DNA from: BPJO01 sp037189665
Lineage (GTDB): Bacteria; Planctomycetota; Phycisphaerae; Tepidisphaerales; Tepidisphaeraceae
DNA: 64,000 nucleotides
Direction of reading: 5' to 3'
Assembly: GCA_037189665.1 (NCBI GenBank)
Contig: JBBCIV010000128.1
Span: 1-64,000, forward strand
Under the pieces are notes generated by a model. The model had not been told where the DNA came from. It ran no database searches and was given only the letters and a program-made list of their open reading frames with translations. Below, piece by piece: positions 1 through 8,727 of the stretch (position 1 is its first letter; each line of letters starts with the position of its first letter). A program made the translations under genes and the position numbers.

Positions 1-1682
1 TGGGCTACGGCACCGGCGCGATCATGGCGGTTCCGGCACACGATGATCGTGACTTCGCGTTCGCGACGAAGTTCGGCATCCCCATCAAGCAGGTTGTGCA
101 ACCGAAGAACGCCGAGGCGGCCGACGCTGTCCCCGCCGCCTTCACCGGCGAAGGCATCGCGATCAACTCCGAATTCCTCGACGGCCTGACCACCGCCGAG
201 GCGAAGGAGCGAATGATTGAGTTCCTGGAGAACGAATCGGTCGGCCATCGCAGCATCAACTACAAGCTGCGCGACTGGCTCTTCTCGCGCCAACGCTATT
301 GGGGCGAACCGTTCCCCATCGTGCTGGACAACGTCGGCAATCACTACCCCGTCAGCGAAGACGAACTGCCCGTCACCCTGCCCGACATGGCGGACTTCAA
401 GCCGACCGGCACGCCCGAGCCCCCGCTCAGCAAGGCGAAAGAGTGGTTGAAGTACGAATCTCGCAACTCGCAACTCGCAACTCGCAACCTGACTCGCGAA
501 ACCAACACCATGCCCCAGTGGGCCGGCAGTTGCTGGTACTACCTGCGCTACATCGACCCCGCCAACGGCAACGCGATGGTCGATCCGGCCAAGGAAAGCT
601 ATTGGATGCCCGTCGACCTGTACGTCGGCGGCGTCGAGCACGCGGTGCTGCACCTGCTGTACGCGCGGTTCTGGCACAAGGTGCTGTTCGACCTCGGCCA
701 CGTCTCGACGGCAGAGCCGTTCCAAAGGTTGGTGAACCAGGGGTTGATCCTGGGCGAGACCGAGTATCACTTCTTCGAAGGCGAAGGCGGCAAGCCGATC
801 AGCGTGGCGGAGTTCGGCAACATCGCCGAAGAGGCGACCGAGCAGGGTCCGAAGATGATCGGCATCCACAAGACCACCGGCCAGAAGCACTATGCCACGC
901 AGGTGATCGAACAACTCGTCGAGAAGAAAGGCGACCGCCACGTCCTGCGCGCCAAGCCCGACATCGCCGTTGATGCCCGCAGCTTCAAGATGAGCAAGAG
1001 CCGCGGCAACGTCGTCAACCCGGACGAGATCGTCAACGACTACGGCGCCGACGCCTTCCGCATGTACGAGATGTACATGGGCCCGCTCGAAGCCCAGAAG
1101 CCGTGGAACACTCGCGACATCGTCGGCCTGCACCGGCTGCTCTCCAGCATCTGGCGCAACCTCGTCGGCGACGAGGAGAGCAACAAGGTTGCGAACATCG
1201 TCGATGGCACGATCCCGGAAGAGCTGGATCGCCAGTTGCACCGCGCGATCAAGAAGATCAGCGAGGACATCGAAAACCTGCGGTTCAACACCGCCATCGC
1301 CGAGATCTTCAAGCTCAACAATAGCCTCCCTGGCTTGCCTTCGGTGCCGCGCGCGTTCGCCGAGACGCTGACGGTGCTGCTGGCGCCGTTCGCGCCGCAC
1401 ATCGCCGAGGAACTGTGGGAAAAACTGGGCAAGGCCCCGTCGATCCAGTCCGCGCCATGGCCGAAATACGACCCGGCCAAACTGGTCGACACGCAGGTTG
1501 AGCTACCGGTGCAAATCAACGGCAAACTCCGCGACAAGCTCATCGTCCCCGCCGACGCAAGCGAAGAAACGATTTTCCTGTTGGTCGAGACCGCGGAAAA
1601 GATTAAACCGTGGCTCGAAGGAAAGGCCATCCGCAAGCGCGTGTATGTTCCGAAGAAGATGGTGAACTACGTTGTGAACTAG
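1..1682 (+). CDS. leuS: Leucyl-tRNA synthetase, C-terminal part
   Basis: Charges tRNA-Leu with leucine in the cytoplasm. The gene starts before the window; the first complete codon is at position 3. The first residues (GYGTGAIMAVPAHDDRDF) are the conserved end of the CP1 editing domain. The class I catalytic signature KMSKS is encoded at 987-1001, followed by the anticodon-binding helical domain and the small C-terminal domain that ends LPVQINGKLRDKL...VPKKMVNYVVN. A segment before the RETNTMPQWAGSCWYY motif is encoded by four tandem 7-bp units and replaces the loop usually found there. The frame is open to the stop, so the product is probably functional. Followed by a hairpin-forming spacer and a CYTH gene. 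Confidence 0.97.
   Translation, partial: GYGTGAIMAVPAHDDRDFAFATKFGIPIKQVVQPKNAEAADAVPAAFTGEGIAINSEFLDGLTTAEAKERMIEFLENESVGHRSINYKLRDWLFSRQRYWGEPFPIVLDNVGNHYPVSEDELPVTLPDMADFKPTGTPEPPLSKAKEWLKYESRNSQLATRNLTRETNTMPQWAGSCWYYLRYIDPANGNAMVDPAKESYWMPVDLYVGGVEHAVLHLLYARFWHKVLFDLGHVSTAEPFQRLVNQGLILGETEYHFFEGEGGKPISVAEFGNIAEEATEQGPKMIGIHKTTGQKHYATQVIEQLVEKKGDRHVLRAKPDIAVDARSFKMSKSRGNVVNPDEIVNDYGADAFRMYEMYMGPLEAQKPWNTRDIVGLHRLLSSIWRNLVGDEESNKVANIVDGTIPEELDRQLHRAIKKISEDIENLRFNTAIAEIFKLNNSLPGLPSVPRAFAETLTVLLAPFAPHIAEELWEKLGKAPSIQSAPWPKYDPAKLVDTQVELPVQINGKLRDKLIVPADASEETIFLLVETAEKIKPWLEGKAIRKRVYVPKKMVNYVVN
460..487 (+). repeat. In-frame tandem heptamer array (4 x CTCGCAA)
   Basis: Four perfect consecutive copies of CTCGCAA lie inside leuS. 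They encode the residues around SRNSQLATRN in the connecting loop just before the RETNTMPQW motif. The period equals that of the intergenic arrays elsewhere in the window. 28 bp is not a multiple of 3, so the frame is kept only together with the flanking bases. Confidence 0.9.
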
Positions 1683-1685
1683 AAG

Positions 1686-1775
1686 GATTGCCGATTACCG
1701 ATTGACAATTGCCGATTGGAAGACGTTGCGCCCGCGCGCATCCACCTCGATCGGCAATCGGCAATTGGCAATCGG
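1686..1775. repeat. Head-to-head heptamer array / hairpin after leuS
   Basis: Left side: five 7-bp units (GATTGCC, GATTACC, GATTGAC, AATTGCC, GATTGGA) at 1686-1720. Right side at 1751-1775 carries the same motif inverted (GATTGCC, AATTGCC, GATTGCC on the other strand). About 20 of 22 bases of 1698-1719 can pair with the right arm. It fills most of the 105-bp spacer between leuS and the CYTH gene. Confidence 0.88.
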
Positions 1776-1787
1776 TGATAGCATGAC

Positions 1788-2357
1788 ATGGCAGTTGAAA
1801 TCGAAGCGAAAATGAAAGTGGCGAACCTGGATGAGGTCCGCAAGAAACTGGAAGCGGCCGGCGCATCCAAAGTGGGCGAGATGTTCGAGGTGAACACGTT
1901 CTTCGACACTGAGGACCGCTCTCTGCTCGCAGCCGACCAGGGCCTGCGGCTGCGGGTGAACAGGAACACCGCCGACGGCAAGGAAAACTATGTCTGCACG
2001 TTCAAGGGCCCCCGCCTGCACGGCAAGCTGAAGAGCCGCGAGGAAATCGAGATCGACGTCGGCAATCCCAAGGACGCGGAGAAATTTCTCCTCGCGCTGG
2101 GCTACCAGAAGGTGCTCAGCTTCGAAAAGCGCCGACACAAGTGGAAGCACGAAAAATGCTCCGTCGAACTCGACGAACTCCCCCATCTCGGCGCCTACGT
2201 TGAAATCGAAGGCCCGGACGAGGAAACCGTCCTGCGCGTCCGCGAATCGCTCGGCCTCTCCAAAGCGCCCATCATCAAGAGCAGTTACATTGCCATGCTG
2301 ATGGCCTACCTGCAGGAGCAGGGCAATCACGAGCGGACGGTGGCGTTTGGGAAATAA
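1788..2357 (+). CDS. CYTH domain protein (class IV adenylate cyclase / triphosphatase type)
   Basis: CYTH enzymes act on triphosphorylated substrates in a beta-barrel tunnel; members include CyaB-type adenylate cyclase, thiamine triphosphatase and tripolyphosphatase. The 189-aa product starts MAVEIEAKMKV, which holds the diagnostic ExExK motif at residues 4-8. It continues with the charged strands FFDTEDRSLLAADQGLRLRVNR, a middle ExExE (REEIEIDV) and a late YVEIEG strand. The length suits a stand-alone CYTH protein. The substrate cannot be read from the sequence. It is convergent with the HD gene, separated by a long inverted repeat. Confidence 0.88.
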   Translation: MAVEIEAKMKVANLDEVRKKLEAAGASKVGEMFEVNTFFDTEDRSLLAADQGLRLRVNRNTADGKENYVCTFKGPRLHGKLKSREEIEIDVGNPKDAEKFLLALGYQKVLSFEKRRHKWKHEKCSVELDELPHLGAYVEIEGPDEETVLRVRESLGLSKAPIIKSSYIAMLMAYLQEQGNHERTVAFGK

Positions 2358-2360
2358 GAT

Positions 2361-2430
2361 GTGTGGCGTGATGAGCGTGACATGAAAGACCATCAGGTGC
2401 GTCTTTCACGTCACGCTCATCACGCCACAC
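2361..2430. repeat. Near-perfect 30-bp inverted repeat between convergent genes
   Basis: The arms 2361-2390 and 2401-2430 are complementary at 29 of 30 positions, with a 10-base loop (2391-2400). Outside them AGAT recurs inverted with a two-base bulge. The element fills the whole gap between the CYTH and HD stop codons. It could act as a bidirectional terminator but has no clear U-tract. The arms show a loose 9-bp internal period (GCGTGATGA / GCGTGACAT). Confidence 0.92.
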
Positions 2431-2434
2431 GCAT

Positions 2435-3718
2435 CTATATCCTCCCCGCGATTGCCGACTCCACCCGGCCGCGCCACACCTCGCTGACGTGCAGGCGACG
2501 GAAGGTGAGTTGCTGCACCAGGCCCTCGATGAACGGCGAGATTTCCGCCAGCGTGCTCACGGATCGATCCGCCTCGACAACGATGATCTCGCTGGCGGCA
2601 GTCGGCTCGTCGGGATTGGCTTTATACGGCGTGTCGGCGGGCTCGTCGTAAAACATGGTGTAGGCGCTTTCGCCGCCTTGCTCGTCGACGATCGCCTGGG
2701 CGGCCGCGACGACCTGTCTGAGCTTCTCGGGGTCGCTCACCCGCGTGAGGTCGATCGTCTTGAACAGCCGCCGGTAAAGCAGGCCCTGGCAGAGCGTGGC
2801 CAGCACGTGGTCGTCGCTGCGCATCCACTGCTTGAAACACTGCAGCACCGCGATGTCGTCCAGCTCGATGAATTCCTCTATCGTGAGTTGCTGCCCCAGC
2901 AGCAGCTTGCATACCGGGTCATCCCGGTGAGGCCATTCAAGCCGATCCTGAAACGCCATGCGACGCGCCCGCTGCAGCACGAGCTTCACCATGCCTTCGC
3001 CGGCGCGAACGACCTTGTGAAAGTAGACGTTGCGGTACATGTGATATCGCGCCTGCAGGTATGCCTCGACCGCGCTCACGCCTTTCCACGTCACCGCCAG
3101 CCTTCCGGAGTTGGGCTCGATGGTCATCGCCTGCAGCAGCCATCGCAGGTCGTAGTTGCCGTACTGGCTGCCGGTCATGAGATTGTCGCGAAGCAGGTAG
3201 TCGAGCCGGTCGGCGTCGAGCTGGCTGGAAAGCGTATCGGACAAATAAGTCCGTGCCGGCTTCCCTTGCAGGAGCGCCGCCACGCGTTCGGGCAGCGACG
3301 CATCAAACTCATTTAGCGTTCGAAAGATCGTGCTTTCCGGATCGAGGATGACGCGATAGGTAAGCAATTCGTGCTTGATCCCGCTGACCCGCTCAAACAC
3401 ATGGCTGAACGGCCCGTGCCCCAGATCGTGCAGGAGTGCGGCAGAAAGACACGCGGCGCGGTCGAGGTCGTCGATCGGCCTCGACCGCGACAGGTGGTCG
3501 ATGATCTGCCTCGCGGTTTCCATCACGCCCAGACTGTGGCTATAGCGAGAGTGATCGGCGCCCGGGTACGCCAGGCTCGCCATGCCCAGTTGCCGGATGC
3601 GGCGTAATCGCTGAAACTCCCGGCAGGCGATCAACTGAAACAACAGCCGATCGACCTGGATTTCGGTCTGAAGCGAGATGACATCGTGAACCGGATCACG
3701 AATGACTTTCTGTGCCAT
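2435..3718 (-). CDS. HD domain phosphohydrolase (dGTPase-like)
   Basis: A metal-dependent phosphohydrolase of the HD superfamily, 427 aa, probably acting on nucleotides in the cytoplasm. It starts MAQKVIRDPVHDVISL, typical of the YdhJ-like branch related to dGTP triphosphohydrolases. Visible metal-binding residues are the His of HSRYSHSLGVMETAR (around residue 55), the HD pair in LLHDLGHGPFSH (around 95-105) and the Asp of LDADRLDYLLRDNLM. The C-terminal half is helical and lacks a second known domain. The substrate is inferred from the family only. Confidence 0.9.
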   Translation of the reverse strand: MAQKVIRDPVHDVISLQTEIQVDRLLFQLIACREFQRLRRIRQLGMASLAYPGADHSRYSHSLGVMETARQIIDHLSRSRPIDDLDRAACLSAALLHDLGHGPFSHVFERVSGIKHELLTYRVILDPESTIFRTLNEFDASLPERVAALLQGKPARTYLSDTLSSQLDADRLDYLLRDNLMTGSQYGNYDLRWLLQAMTIEPNSGRLAVTWKGVSAVEAYLQARYHMYRNVYFHKVVRAGEGMVKLVLQRARRMAFQDRLEWPHRDDPVCKLLLGQQLTIEEFIELDDIAVLQCFKQWMRSDDHVLATLCQGLLYRRLFKTIDLTRVSDPEKLRQVVAAAQAIVDEQGGESAYTMFYDEPADTPYKANPDEPTAASEIIVVEADRSVSTLAEISPFIEGLVQQLTFRRLHVSEVWRGRVESAIAGRI

Positions 3719-3785
3719 ATTCCCCCATCTTGCCGATGACCTTGAGGTGTGTCACGTGTCTAACCCGATGAACAAGGGCAATTCG

Positions 3786-4091
3786 ATGAAATTATTGGGC
3801 GTTTGCCTGCTTTTAGTGCTGATCGGCGCGGATAAACCGTCGCGCCAGACCGTGACCATCCGCGACATGTCGTACAGCCCCGCGACCCTGCGGGTGAGCG
3901 TTGGGGATACGATCGTGTGGAAAAATCTGGACGACCACGATCACACCGTCACCGCTGACGACGGGTCGTTTAAGTCGGGCAACATCCGCTCGGGCAGCTC
4001 GTTTTCGCACAACTTTCGCAAGGCCGGCACCTACTCGTACGGCTGCAAGTATCACCCGCGCATGCGCGGCAGCGTGACGGTCGGCGAGTAG
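3786..4091 (+). CDS. Small exported cupredoxin (plastocyanin/amicyanin-like)
   Basis: A 101-aa blue-copper protein, probably a periplasmic electron carrier. A short signal peptide (MKLLGVCLLLVLIGADK) is followed by a beta-sandwich with type I copper ligands: the His of DDHDHTVTADDG and the cluster GCKYHPRM, which supplies Cys, His and Met. The start at 3786 is favoured because AAGGG lies at 3774-3778, 7 bases upstream; an in-frame ATG at 3768 is possible. It is convergent with the large glycosidase gene, with a shared hairpin between them. Confidence 0.88.
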   Translation: MKLLGVCLLLVLIGADKPSRQTVTIRDMSYSPATLRVSVGDTIVWKNLDDHDHTVTADDGSFKSGNIRSGSSFSHNFRKAGTYSYGCKYHPRMRGSVTVGE

Positions 4092-4104
4092 AACACGACC
4101 GCTC

Positions 4105-4142
4105 ATAATCATATCAGTGGCCGCGATAACTGATATGATTAT
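4105..4142. terminator. Perfect 14-bp hairpin, probable bidirectional terminator
   Basis: The arms ATAATCATATCAGT (4105-4118) and ACTGATATGATTAT (4129-4142) are exact inverted copies around a 10-base loop. They sit between two convergent genes and overlap the TAA of the minus-strand glycosidase. Nearly the same arm recurs at 44498-44511. Confidence 0.75.
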
Positions 4143-7100
4143 TGCACGATCATCACCGGTCCCAACACGCCCGCCTCAAGCTGATCCGGCCCCCACGATC
4201 GGGACGGGCTCCACGTCGATTGGTGGTTCGCCAGCGTGTTGGTGACGAGCAGCTCGATCTCGTTTTCCCCATCGATAACGAGGCCTGTCAGATCGAATCG
4301 GTAGGGCCGCATCACCGCGACGCCCGCGGGCTGGCCATTGATGGTAACGGCAACCGTGCCGCGGACTTCGCCAAGGTCGAGTTGCGTGCGTTCGCTCGGC
4401 TTGAGCGTCACCTTCTGCTTCATCCGCATCGCACCTGAGTAGCAACGCAAACCAATCGTCGGCCATGATTTCGTTCCGACGATGCCCGCGCTGAATTCGT
4501 ACGTCACGCGTCCCGCGAGCAATGCCCCGCCGATCTGCCGGCTGCGCACGCGCAATCGTGCGGATCGCGATCGACCGGGCTGAAGCCGAACGACCTCCTC
4601 AAATGGAACGACCGAATCGTCAATCCGCATTTCTAACACTTCTGCGTCGGCCAGCGGCACCATCATCGCCGACACGCCCGGCGGGATCGTCCACGCCAAC
4701 GTTTGTTCCGCCGGCTCGTCGAGCGGCGGCGCGAGGGGGAAATCGATCACCGCACTGTTGTCATTGCCATCGAGCCATGTCGTGCGCGGCAGCGGGTGGG
4801 GCCTTCTATACAAATACCACGCTGCCCCGCCGGAACCCTGGTCAAGATGGATTTTTGCGGGAACCGGTTCGCCGCCGTCGCGCCGCACGGTCCAGTCGCC
4901 GTCGGTGACGAGGCGCTCGTCGCCATCGCTGGTCCGCACGATCGCGTCTGCCATCACGGGTACGGGCGAGCCGGCGTCGATGGTTTCGACTCGGAACACA
5001 TGTTCGCCGGCGGAGAGTTCGGGAAGCGAATACGTCTGGCCGCGCAGTTGGAGGCGGTACGGATCGAACCCGCCCTGCCGGCCGAGCAGCACGTCGTCCA
5101 CCCATACCGACGCGACCGCCGCCGTCGACACCTTGATCATCCCACCGATGCCCGCCTTCGGCAGCGCGGTGGTCCGCGAAAAGCTCACTCGCGATCCGAC
5201 TGGCCCCGGCGATGGCGCGACGATCCGCTCCGGCCGGACGCCCGCGGAATCGCCTTTCGATATGCACCAGAACGCGCGGATCGTCGCCTCGCGCTCTGCC
5301 ACAATCGTGATCTCGATCGCGTTCTCGCCTCGCTTCAGCGCGATGGGAAACGCACACGCATAACCGGACTTCTTCTGCGCCGCCGAGACGCCGTTGACCT
5401 GCGCCGACTTCGCGCCGTTTGCGCCGATCCACAGCACGTAGCGGTCTTCATCGGGCGACACTACGCCGGTGCGGATCGTCGCGATATCGCCCGGCTGAAG
5501 TTTGCCCAGATCGATGAAATCCTCCGGCACGTGCCCCTTCGGCCCGAGCGTCTGCCACGCGGCGAAATCCTGGTAGATGCCGTACGTCGGCGAATACTCG
5601 ATCGGCGTGCGTCGGCCGCCGTCCGTCCGCCAAGCGCGCGGGCCGAACGTCGCGTGAACGCGTTTCGATTCGCCCAGCCCCGACCAGTCGAACTCACTCG
5701 TATGCGGCCACCGCAGATCGGGCTGCCGGCGATCGTATATATCCGCGTACGCGTCCGGCAACGTCGGCACGTACTCACACGACCATTCGCCAGTGAGCGG
5801 AACGCCTTGGCCTGGAATATTCTTCGGCGCTGCCAACGTCGATTGCGTCTTCTCGCCCGCCGAGGCCGACCACACCAGCACGGCGAACGGCGCGCCTTCA
5901 AAATCGAGCGAAAGCCGTCCATCGACGACTTCGATCGGCCAGCTCGAACCCGTGGCCGGGTCGAAGCGGTGAACGTGCGTTGTCGGCAGTTCCAAGTCGA
6001 TGTGGCCGAGATATCGCCCCGGCACGATCGTCGAATGTTCCAGCGGCGCGTTCCAGTGATCCCACTTCACCTCCGTCGCCCGCCCCGCCACCGCCGGGAC
6101 GAACAGGATGTGCGTGTCGCCATCGACGCGGTGCAATGCCGACACCGGAACGCGAACGTCCTGCGCGATGAACGGGATCTCCGACGCCTGCTTCAGCCGC
6201 GTCACGTTCGGCCACGCCTCGAACTCCACCTTTTTGCCTGAGGGGGTGGCCATCGACTCGACGTCCACCGCGATCACCTTCCCGCCGTCGCGTACGAATC
6301 GCTCGAGCCGCTTGGCCGTCGCATCGTGAAGGATCGTGGTGCCGGGAAGAATGATCACGTCGAACTCGGCGTCGCCGACCGATGGCTCGTCGATGATGTG
6401 ATAACGGACGCCCCGCCGGTCGAGCGGGCCGAGCGCGAACTCGTGCCAGCGGATCGATCCGATCACCTCGTGCACCGCGCGGTCCGCACGTTCGGCGTCG
6501 GCGAAGTGCCCCGCCGGCCCACAGGCGGATTGCACGGTCGTCGTCGGGAACAGCACGCCCACGCTCCCCTGTTGCTTCCCACGGCTGAGCAGCTTCTGAA
6601 GCCGCGCGATCGTGTCGGCAAACGGCTTGTAGTGCATCGCGTACGGCTGTCGCCAGCACGTGCTCGGCGGCGCCCAGTCCCACCAGCCCTTGCACGTGCC
6701 GTAGTAAACCGCGTGCGGATTGTAAAAGTTGGCCCCGTGCGCGAACCAGGCCAGCAGCCAGTCGAACGTATCGGCGATCGTGCCGCCCCATCCGGTGGAA
6801 TGAAAGCCCTCGATCCACACGCGATGGTGCCCGTTTCGCTGCGCGAGCGAGGCGTGAAGCACCGCGTTGCCGTGATGGTCGGAGCCGGGGATGGCATACC
6901 AGCGGTGCGTCTGGAGGTAGTCGGCATACTTACTGACGCAGCCGATCGCACGGCCTTCGCGCGCCGGACTCTGCTGGTCGAATCCGCAGGCAAGGCCGTG
7001 CTCTTCGTGCCAGCGATAGAACGGTTTGAAGAACGCCTCTTCCGCCAATATCGCGCGGTGCTGGTGATAGTGCACGCGCGTCCTCGCAGCCGTTGCGTCG

Positions 7101-7885
7101 CCTTCCTCGAACAGATGATGGATGACCGATTCCAGCCGATAGCCAAACGCCGCCGCGAACGAATCGGCGAACGTGCTGCCCCAAGTGGGCAGGTTGGGCA
7201 GTTCGTCCTGAAAGCTGCCGACGATCGTCGAGCCAATGTGATCCGGCACTCGCCGAGCGAACTCGCGATGCACGGTATCGAGTAGTCGATCGCACGCGGC
7301 AGCGGAGAACAGGTCGTAGGCCTGGCGAACGTGATAGGCGAGGCAAAGTCGCGAGGGCCGGGTGGCCGTCACCTTCGCTTCGCCGCCGGCAAGTTCGACG
7401 GGTCGGACTTTGCCCTCGGTGACGAGATACGCCCCCACCGCTGTGCCGCCGCCCGGGCAGGCGAGGTGAAGATCGCCCGTGCCTTCGGTTTGCAGCAGCT
7501 TGAGTTGCTGCGCGAGGAACTCCGGATGCGCGGCGGCGATCTCGGCCTGGAAGCTCGCGCCGCTGAAGCCGATCTGGTCGTAGAACCAGATCTTCATGCC
7601 GACCTGGCGCGCGTAGTCGCACACCTGGCGGAAGATGTCCCACCATGCCTCGGAGAGGAACGGCGGGTCATCAGCATCGGAGCCGAAGAGCGTGCCGCTC
7701 GGGGCAAGGTTGATGATCACGACCTGCCGAATGCCCATCTCGATGAGCCGGTCCACCTGCCATCGCAGACGGCCGATCTCGAGTCTTTCACCGCTCCACC
7801 ACCAGAGGGGCGCAGGGGTATATGCAGGATCCGGTTCCGCAAACTGCTTGAGATATTCCGCCGATGACATGTGGCGGAGCATCAT
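4139..7885 (-). CDS. Large glycoside hydrolase, GH106-like (alpha-L-rhamnosidase type)
   Basis: A 1248-aa protein probably cleaving terminal rhamnose or a similar sugar from polysaccharides. The N-terminus APLWWWSGERLEIGRLRWQVDRLIEMGIRQ and the later KIWFYDQIGFSGASF (about residues 110-135) are typical of the GH106 TIM-barrel. The C-terminal 600 residues are beta-rich and look like jelly-roll carbohydrate-binding modules (for example GENAIEITIV near 850 and GENEIELLVTNTLANHQSTW near the end). No clear signal peptide is visible, so its location is uncertain; a start at 7870 (MSSAEYL) is an alternative. It ends the minus-strand glycan locus with GH78, an ABC importer and a CAP protein. The substrate is an inference. 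Confidence 0.82.
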   Translation of the reverse strand: MMLRHMSSAEYLKQFAEPDPAYTPAPLWWWSGERLEIGRLRWQVDRLIEMGIRQVVIINLAPSGTLFGSDADDPPFLSEAWWDIFRQVCDYARQVGMKIWFYDQIGFSGASFQAEIAAAHPEFLAQQLKLLQTEGTGDLHLACPGGGTAVGAYLVTEGKVRPVELAGGEAKVTATRPSRLCLAYHVRQAYDLFSAAACDRLLDTVHREFARRVPDHIGSTIVGSFQDELPNLPTWGSTFADSFAAAFGYRLESVIHHLFEEGDATAARTRVHYHQHRAILAEEAFFKPFYRWHEEHGLACGFDQQSPAREGRAIGCVSKYADYLQTHRWYAIPGSDHHGNAVLHASLAQRNGHHRVWIEGFHSTGWGGTIADTFDWLLAWFAHGANFYNPHAVYYGTCKGWWDWAPPSTCWRQPYAMHYKPFADTIARLQKLLSRGKQQGSVGVLFPTTTVQSACGPAGHFADAERADRAVHEVIGSIRWHEFALGPLDRRGVRYHIIDEPSVGDAEFDVIILPGTTILHDATAKRLERFVRDGGKVIAVDVESMATPSGKKVEFEAWPNVTRLKQASEIPFIAQDVRVPVSALHRVDGDTHILFVPAVAGRATEVKWDHWNAPLEHSTIVPGRYLGHIDLELPTTHVHRFDPATGSSWPIEVVDGRLSLDFEGAPFAVLVWSASAGEKTQSTLAAPKNIPGQGVPLTGEWSCEYVPTLPDAYADIYDRRQPDLRWPHTSEFDWSGLGESKRVHATFGPRAWRTDGGRRTPIEYSPTYGIYQDFAAWQTLGPKGHVPEDFIDLGKLQPGDIATIRTGVVSPDEDRYVLWIGANGAKSAQVNGVSAAQKKSGYACAFPIALKRGENAIEITIVAEREATIRAFWCISKGDSAGVRPERIVAPSPGPVGSRVSFSRTTALPKAGIGGMIKVSTAAVASVWVDDVLLGRQGGFDPYRLQLRGQTYSLPELSAGEHVFRVETIDAGSPVPVMADAIVRTSDGDERLVTDGDWTVRRDGGEPVPAKIHLDQGSGGAAWYLYRRPHPLPRTTWLDGNDNSAVIDFPLAPPLDEPAEQTLAWTIPPGVSAMMVPLADAEVLEMRIDDSVVPFEEVVRLQPGRSRSARLRVRSRQIGGALLAGRVTYEFSAGIVGTKSWPTIGLRCYSGAMRMKQKVTLKPSERTQLDLGEVRGTVAVTINGQPAGVAVMRPYRFDLTGLVIDGENEIELLVTNTLANHQSTWSPSRSWGPDQLEAGVLGPVMIVQ

Positions 7886-7901
7886 ACCAGCCGGCTTCCA
7901 G

Positions 7902-8672
7902 TCAGCGAACAGTCATGATGACCGTGTCACCCGGACCATCGGTGATGGTGTAGGTGGTTGCCTTGCGGGGAATCAGGTCGGCCGGATCGGGCTGCTTGGA
8001 GCCAGGGGGAAGTTCGAACGCGACAACCGGCGGCCGGCCCATGCCGTGGCTTCGCCCGCCTCGGGCGCGAAGGTCGAAGGATTGGTCGCCAAGCTTATAG
8101 CGAATGGGTTTGCGGCTCTTATTCATGACCGTGATCTCGATCATCGCGGTCTTGGGCCGGCCGAACATCTGAACGGCGAAGTAGATCCCGTTTTCGCTGC
8201 GGGCGACGGCGACGCCGGTTTCAAGAATATCCGGGTCGAGCATGTTCTTGCGATGGCCGGGCGAATTTTGCCAGCCAACTGTGAAATCGGCGGCAAGCTG
8301 ATCGGTCGAGAAGCCGTCCGAACGGAACTGGTAGGCGATGTTCTCCAGCACCAGACTGTAGTCGTATTTGGCGGCGGCGGCGCGTTCGGCGGGCGTTTTG
8401 CCGTCTGCCTCGTGGCCGTATTTCAGCTCCTTCGCCATGAACGCCGCGAACTTGCGGGCGGCGTCGGCGAGCCGCTCGTTAACCTTCACGGCTTCCAATC
8501 CCTGTTCCTTGCGGAAGGCGTTTGTCTGCTCGACGATCGAGGCCGCGGCCTTTTCCACGTCGGCCCGCTTCGCGTCGGCGTCCTCGCGATAACCGGACAA
8601 ATCCGCGTCGGCTATCGCCGGCCGAGCGACGAAAGACAGGATCAGCAAAAGGCAAACGGAGATCGCGGGCAT
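7902..8672 (-). CDS. Exported CAP/SCP-family protein
   Basis: A 256-aa secreted protein of the CAP superfamily (cysteine-rich secretory/PR-1 fold). A signal peptide (MPAISVCLLLILSFVARPAIA) is followed by the CAP core from about residue 42: QTNAFRKEQGLEAVKVNERLADAA, a His in LKYGHEADG, and NSPGHRKNMLDPDILETGVAVA, which supplies the second conserved His. A beta-strand tail of about 80 residues has no recognised domain. Bacterial CAP proteins have mostly unknown roles. It lies between the ABC permease and GH106 genes on the same strand, 16 bp from the latter. Confidence 0.88.
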   Translation of the reverse strand: MPAISVCLLLILSFVARPAIADADLSGYREDADAKRADVEKAAASIVEQTNAFRKEQGLEAVKVNERLADAARKFAAFMAKELKYGHEADGKTPAERAAAAKYDYSLVLENIAYQFRSDGFSTDQLAADFTVGWQNSPGHRKNMLDPDILETGVAVARSENGIYFAVQMFGRPKTAMIEITVMNKSRKPIRYKLGDQSFDLRARGGRSHGMGRPPVVAFELPPGSKQPDPADLIPRKATTYTITDGPGDTVIMTVR

Positions 8673-8727
8673 CGCCTAATGGTAGGCATGCTTCCAATCC
8701 CTCACAATTGAGGGCTCGCGGCAAGCC

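Noticed and set aside
4703..6241. 512-aa plus-strand open frame inside the GH106-like gene
   Set aside because: Antisense shadow with Arg-rich composition; the minus-strand frame has clear glycosidase motifs.
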